From Volutella citrinella (lineage: Eukaryota; Ascomycota; Sordariomycetes; Hypocreales; Nectriaceae), in contig JAWZSP010000009.1 in assembly GCA_034401135.1 (NCBI GenBank), forward strand, positions 930,001 to 994,000: a DNA stretch of 64,000 nt. The letters run 5' to 3'. Numbering within the stretch: the stretch's first letter is position 1; the number at the start of each line of letters is the position of its first letter. The position numbers and the translations under genes are program-made. Shown here in pieces: positions 59,301 through 64,000 of the stretch. Under the pieces are notes generated by a model. It was not told the DNA's origin, searched no databases, and worked only from the letters and a program-made list of their open reading frames with translations.

Positions 59301-62300
59301 CTGCTGGTTCCGCGACGCCCTGACCAGCGAAGCTTGTCGTGGCGTTCCAGGCGTTCCAGACCTCTTCCACCAGCTATACGATGTACACCAGATCATAATA
59401 ACGGCCCAGTTAACGCATTAGCTGCGTGCACGCACGGCCCGCGCCTCCTACGCTGGACCACTCGGTTGGTAGTGTGCCTTGGTCAACTTCGTCCGCTCTC
59501 GTGATGATGGCGCAGATGAGATCTAGGCTCCTGGCCGTACGCAATTGGCTTGCAGGGTCATGCTGCGCAATGTCAAATTATGACTGCATTCCCTCCCCAC
59601 TCGCCCGTCTCCCGTTCACAAGTATCAGTTTCGAACAGATCATGATGCCATAGGAAGAACCCTGCGTCCAAGGGCACAATGTAAGCGCTGCTGGTCTCAG
59701 CGCCCGCTCGATATCAGCCTGCCACTGACCAACTACTCTTAACCGCCGAGCCGCCAGTTGTCGGGCCCTGACAGAGCCGTGATCAAACTACTGGTCGCTT
59801 GCGTGGTCTTCTGCCAAGGTCGGCCTCAGCAGGGGACAGAGATGAAGGATCGCTGTCAGGCCCCCCAGGCGACGGTCTATCCCAGCATAGCACCCCTGCC
59901 CAAGAAAGATTCTCAGGTGAAAGAGGGTCAGAGGAATGGCCAACGATGTCGGCACCCATTGGGCTTCCCAGGGGCAGGGGAGATAGCTGGCCAGAAGCTT
60001 CAAGATCTGATCCAACTTTTACGGCCTCTTGGTAATTATTGTTGCCGCTGGCCTTGACTCTAATATAAAGAGCTGGCAATAGATCAATGGTCTGCATATG
60101 CAGGTATCTCGCCGCTCTCTCGATAGGTGTGCAGAGGGCCTGCATCAGGCTAAGCACCAAGGGTTCTCCCTCCCATCTCATTGCCAACATCGGAGCTGGA
60201 CAGCCACTCCGAGACCTCCGTGGCTGCAAGCACAAGTCGCCGGTATCACCAGGTGGTGTGTGCTCAGCTGCTCTCTCGTGGTCGGGTTGCATCCCGATTT
60301 GGGACTAAAATCAGCCTGGAGCCCGCCCTGGACCCGTGCGGCTATTTCACACCGGCTATCGTTAGGCTAGCTCGGACTGCACCCAAGGGCCAAAAGCCTC
60401 ACACGCTTGGCCTGATGCGCCCGTCGCCCGAAAAACGACTCCATCCTCGGCCGAGTTGCATGACGTTTCAACATGGCCTTACGCTCGTCGAAAGAGGTTC
60501 AGTCATGCATGAACGCAGCCCAAGGCAAACTGAGTCGGATGAGGCCTCGGGCGAAACCAACCAAACTCCGCTTCCTCCCGACACACGACCAGCGACTCAA
60601 AGTCCGCCGCCCCGACAAGTCGTTCTAGAAAAGATCGCAGCAGCCCTGTAATGCCGGGTTCCCTACCGTTTTCGACGTTGCCGGTCCCCACTTTACCCCA
60701 AAGTGCCCACTCCATAGGCTCGAAACGGCTTAGCCTCGCGTACCCGTCGAACCACAGTCACGCCAAGTCCCTGTCATGATCCCGAGACCTTGGGCTCTGT
60801 CAGCGGCCATTCACCAACAAGTTGCAACAACCTGGGGGCTTGTTCATATCTGAAACGCTTTAGTAAAGAGACGGCTCGAGTTCGAACTGTGCATCTTCAG
60901 AAGCCCACCGTTGTCAAGATCCCCACTCTTACCAAATTATTCCCTCCTCGTCCGCCCGTATCTCAAGTCATGGGCCCCCATGCTGAATACATGCAGAACA
61001 CAGGCTGGCTCTTCATCCGGCATTTCTTGTCGGATAGATTATGCAGCCGTAAGTCATAATCACTTGCAGCATCTCTCAGGAATTGACGATGCACTCTAAA
61101 CATCCACGCTGTGATCTTGACCCATGTTATAGGGTCACTTGGGCTCCAGCCAAAATGTATCCAATCGAAGGATAAGGGAAATCGTCCGCTATCACGAGCT
61201 CGGTGACAAACTTAATATTAAACCCCGACAGCTCAAATCGCGGTTCCCGGAGAGACTTTTGACACACCCATACTCCATGCCCCAGGACCGAGGACTCGCT
61301 ACTTGCTGATCTCTCAGCCAGAGGCCAGCATCATCCAGTGAGACAATCCCTCACTCTCAAGAACGGCACAGTGGAGGCCGTGACTGGAGCATTAGGTGCC
61401 GATTCGGAGCGCCCCTTTCTACCGCTTTCTTCAAGAACATCAGAGCCTTTCCCGATCTTCATCGGATCGTGTCATCGATGTGGGTTTTGAAGCTCCATAA
61501 TTCAGGTGAGGTCTCCCTAGCCCAACACCCCTCCTAATGTTAGTTGGCCTTCTCAAGGCACACCCAACATTATGTTGCCCCTCCATGTGAGACTTTGTAA
61601 TGCACAGAAAGAGGACCTTGCCCTTGTCAGCAACCAGTCATAGATCCGCACATGTGCATTGCCCGGTGCGCTCCCTGGTAGTGAGTGTTTGTGCCGTCTC
61701 GCATCCATCGCAATGCTGTTTGTCCATAACAGTATCAATTCGGCGACTCCCCACGAGATTCTCACACCCTAGGCTTGTTTGGCCAGGTCATGGGATTGTA
61801 TTCCCCCTTTTGGTGGACCCTTCCAGACGTGCCGTGAGGGCTGGTGCGCACGCAGGCGTCTCCGCAATGTCAACCGAGTCCCCTTGGCTTGGCCAGTCCA
61901 AAGAGCACCCCACTGACGGCAGCGCTGCGATTAGCCTTATCCGCCGTTGCTAAGAACACCAATCGACCGGGTACGAGGGGCCTAGCCAGGAACACGTTGT
62001 TTGTCCCTTTTCGTCGTATCCAACCGCTCCATCTGTGGATCTTGAGTGCTGGAAGCATCTAGACTCAATACCCCTAGCACCTATCTCTTCAACTTGGCCC
62101 TTGCCACCCAGATCAGAACCGGGAGTGTCAGTGGGATTCATTTACCCTCGCTCACGAGCCTACTGTTCTTCTCCAGCCTCCGAACTAGTTTTGCTTCTGT
62201 GCATTTCATCCCATCTCCCCCATGCTTAGCGGAAGTCGCTTCCGCCTTTCCCAAGGCCAGGCCGATACCCTGGTTTTCCACACCTCCGCGAGGCTGGTGG

Positions 62301-64000
62301 ACGCCGGTGCCTTCAGGTTCCAGGCCATGCTGAAAAAGCGATTTTGTTGCTTTTCCACGGCATGGCTGCTGACTTGGCGATTGGAGAAGCCGTACTGTGC
62401 AAAAGGATCTGACACGCCTTGGGTGTCGAGTCCCGCGGGTGACGCAACTACGGGCCACTCCTGCTGGGATGAAGCGTCACAGTAGACCAAAATTGGCCTT
62501 GAACTCTTCACTGTTTCTGTTTCTGCATATTTTCGGGTCCTTGAAGTGAGGCCATTAAACCTTGTTTGGCACTGCCATCTGTACCAAGTGAAATGAGCAC
62601 GAGGTGGAACGTTGAGGGTCAAACACTCGCACGCCCGTCAGAGCGTCTCTCCCTTTCTCCCACGAGAGCGATGATGTTCGCAACAGCAGCACTTCGGCAT
62701 ACGATCTCCCTTGTCCCGGCTCCTGTCGATGAATTCCTCGTTGCAGCCCTGGCAAGGTGCATCAATCGTCAAGGACTCGAGATACAACCCTCAGGGTTCC
62801 TTTCGTAAGCGCCTGTGCAAAGTCCCGAGCACTTGGAAGAATCAAGCAAGCGCTGGAGTGGGTGCTTCCCTTGCCTTGTCGTTCTCCATTCTTGTGCCCC
62901 TGTCCCACAGGTCTCGTCCATTGGCCGTATTCATTCCAAGCCGGCCGGCCATGGCTCGACTGATGAATCTTCACCCCTCTGCTCCCCCCCTAGCCAAGTC
63001 GTTCCCGTTCTGAGGCACGGAGACTAGTTCGGCCCTGTGCCTCTTTGCCAAGTTCACATCCAGAACAGGGTCTCCTCTAGAGCGAGTTGTTCACTGGGAC
63101 CAATTACCGTTGGCCCAGCTCGATGCCGATGGACGCCATATCGGCAGGCCTGCTAGCCCAAGCGGAGCCACTACCATTTTCCCCCTTCGGTCACGGAGCC
63201 TGGTCCCATCTCTTGATCGGGTGCGTACTCGCTCGCACCTCGGGCTGCAGGCTCGTGTTTCTGGCCTCTTCAAGGTGCCGTCTCGAAGCCTTGTATGGTC
63301 TCTTCGGCATGTGGCGCACACCGCCATCCAGCTCGTTCGTCGCCACGCCACCACGCTCACCTTCACGTTTCGTGTCTGTCAGCCCCTAGTTCAACTTGAG
63401 ACGCCACGCGATAGAGAACCATGATCCGTTTAATTATAGTATAAGCGCCCACGTAACCTTCATCTGCAGCCGGTCCAACATTGCGCTCATTCCACGTGAA
63501 GAGATGGCCCGAATAACGCAAGCCAGAGTGGTTTCTCTTTTTGCTACGCGCCCTGAATCTCAGGCGGCCTGGCTGCGGCCCCTCATCAATTTTCTTTTGC
63601 TTGCCTTGTGCCCCCCCCAGCGCCGGGGGGCCTTTTGGTGACGGCCTTGTGCATGGTGCCTAAACGCCCACGCACGAGGACATATGACAGATGATCTTGC
63701 AATCTACGACATCAAGGACTGCCAACGTGGGCCCCCCGCAGGGCAAAGAGTTTGAACACGCAACAAGGGTTCCATTTTTTGCATACATCTCTGATTCCCG
63801 TACTCCAATTTCATTCGTTACACTGCAGATGTGCCCTCAACAATACCTCAATCGTAATTTATTCGCAACAAGTCGCCGCAACTCCTCATTTACCCGCTTC
63901 CATTGCGGCAAGACGCCAGACACCATCTCTGCTTTTCCGGCAGCGCTCGGTTCATCCGGTCTTCCGTTCGGATAAGGCCAAGATTGCCACCGTTCGCAAC
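56357..64000. other. Gene-poor right end, 7.6 kb
   Basis: The first part is the promoter and leader of the Zn2Cys6 gene. Beyond that I find only frames of up to about 170 residues without domains, conserved motifs or joinable introns on either strand. Trinucleotide-rich sequence (ACC/ACT) lies around 57913-58023. No tRNA, rRNA, transposase or terminal repeat was recognised, and I see no sign that the sequence is telomeric. Confidence 0.4.

Overview
The window is nuclear DNA from a filamentous ascomycete (Pezizomycotina), most likely a Sordariomycete and plausibly Hypocreales. The evidence is widely spaced genes on both strands with no operons, many short introns (49-114 nt) with GT...AG ends and CTAAC/CTAAT-like branch sites, and typical fungal families: a Zn2Cys6 regulator, PTH11/rhodopsin-type and RTA1-type membrane proteins, an FRE-type ferric reductase, a MOT1-type molybdate transporter and BOI-like and FHL1-like proteins. 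The lineage is inferred from gene content; no ribosomal marker is present.

Left third (1-21 kb), mostly housekeeping. A BOI1/2-like SH3-SAM-PH polarity scaffold (+, 1008-3957) converges on an FHL1-like FHA/forkhead factor (-, 5608-9072). Next come a molybdate transporter (-, 10390-11828), a 62-residue single-span membrane protein with a probable 498-nt leader intron (+, 16878-17134), an alpha/beta-hydrolase lipase (-, 17798-18946) and an alpha-arrestin with a PPxY motif (-, 19450-21036).

Middle (21-34 kb). A 5-kb gene-poor stretch is followed by an RTA1-like protein (+) that converges on a PTH11/rhodopsin-type seven-span protein (-), then an unrecognised coiled-coil protein (31107-32942).

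Right-centre (33-56 kb), accessory and transport genes. Two SDR oxidoreductases are transcribed divergently (33267-34362 and 36036-37016). A flavocytochrome ferric reductase (39572-41523) converges on the most unusual gene here: a 949-residue protein in which a seven-span rhodopsin-like domain is joined in frame to a fucose-permease-like MFS transporter (42066-44976). A second, 14-span-type MFS transporter (49286-51295) converges on a Zn2Cys6 regulator (53280-56302 or slightly further). No polyketide synthase, NRPS or terpene synthase is visible, so a classical secondary-metabolite cluster is not supported.

Right end (56.4-64 kb): about 7.6 kb with no gene I can support.

Coordinates of spliced genes run from the start codon to the stop codon. 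Exon limits were worked out by hand from splice sites and reading-frame continuity and are given in each entry. No database search was possible; family names rest on recognised motifs.
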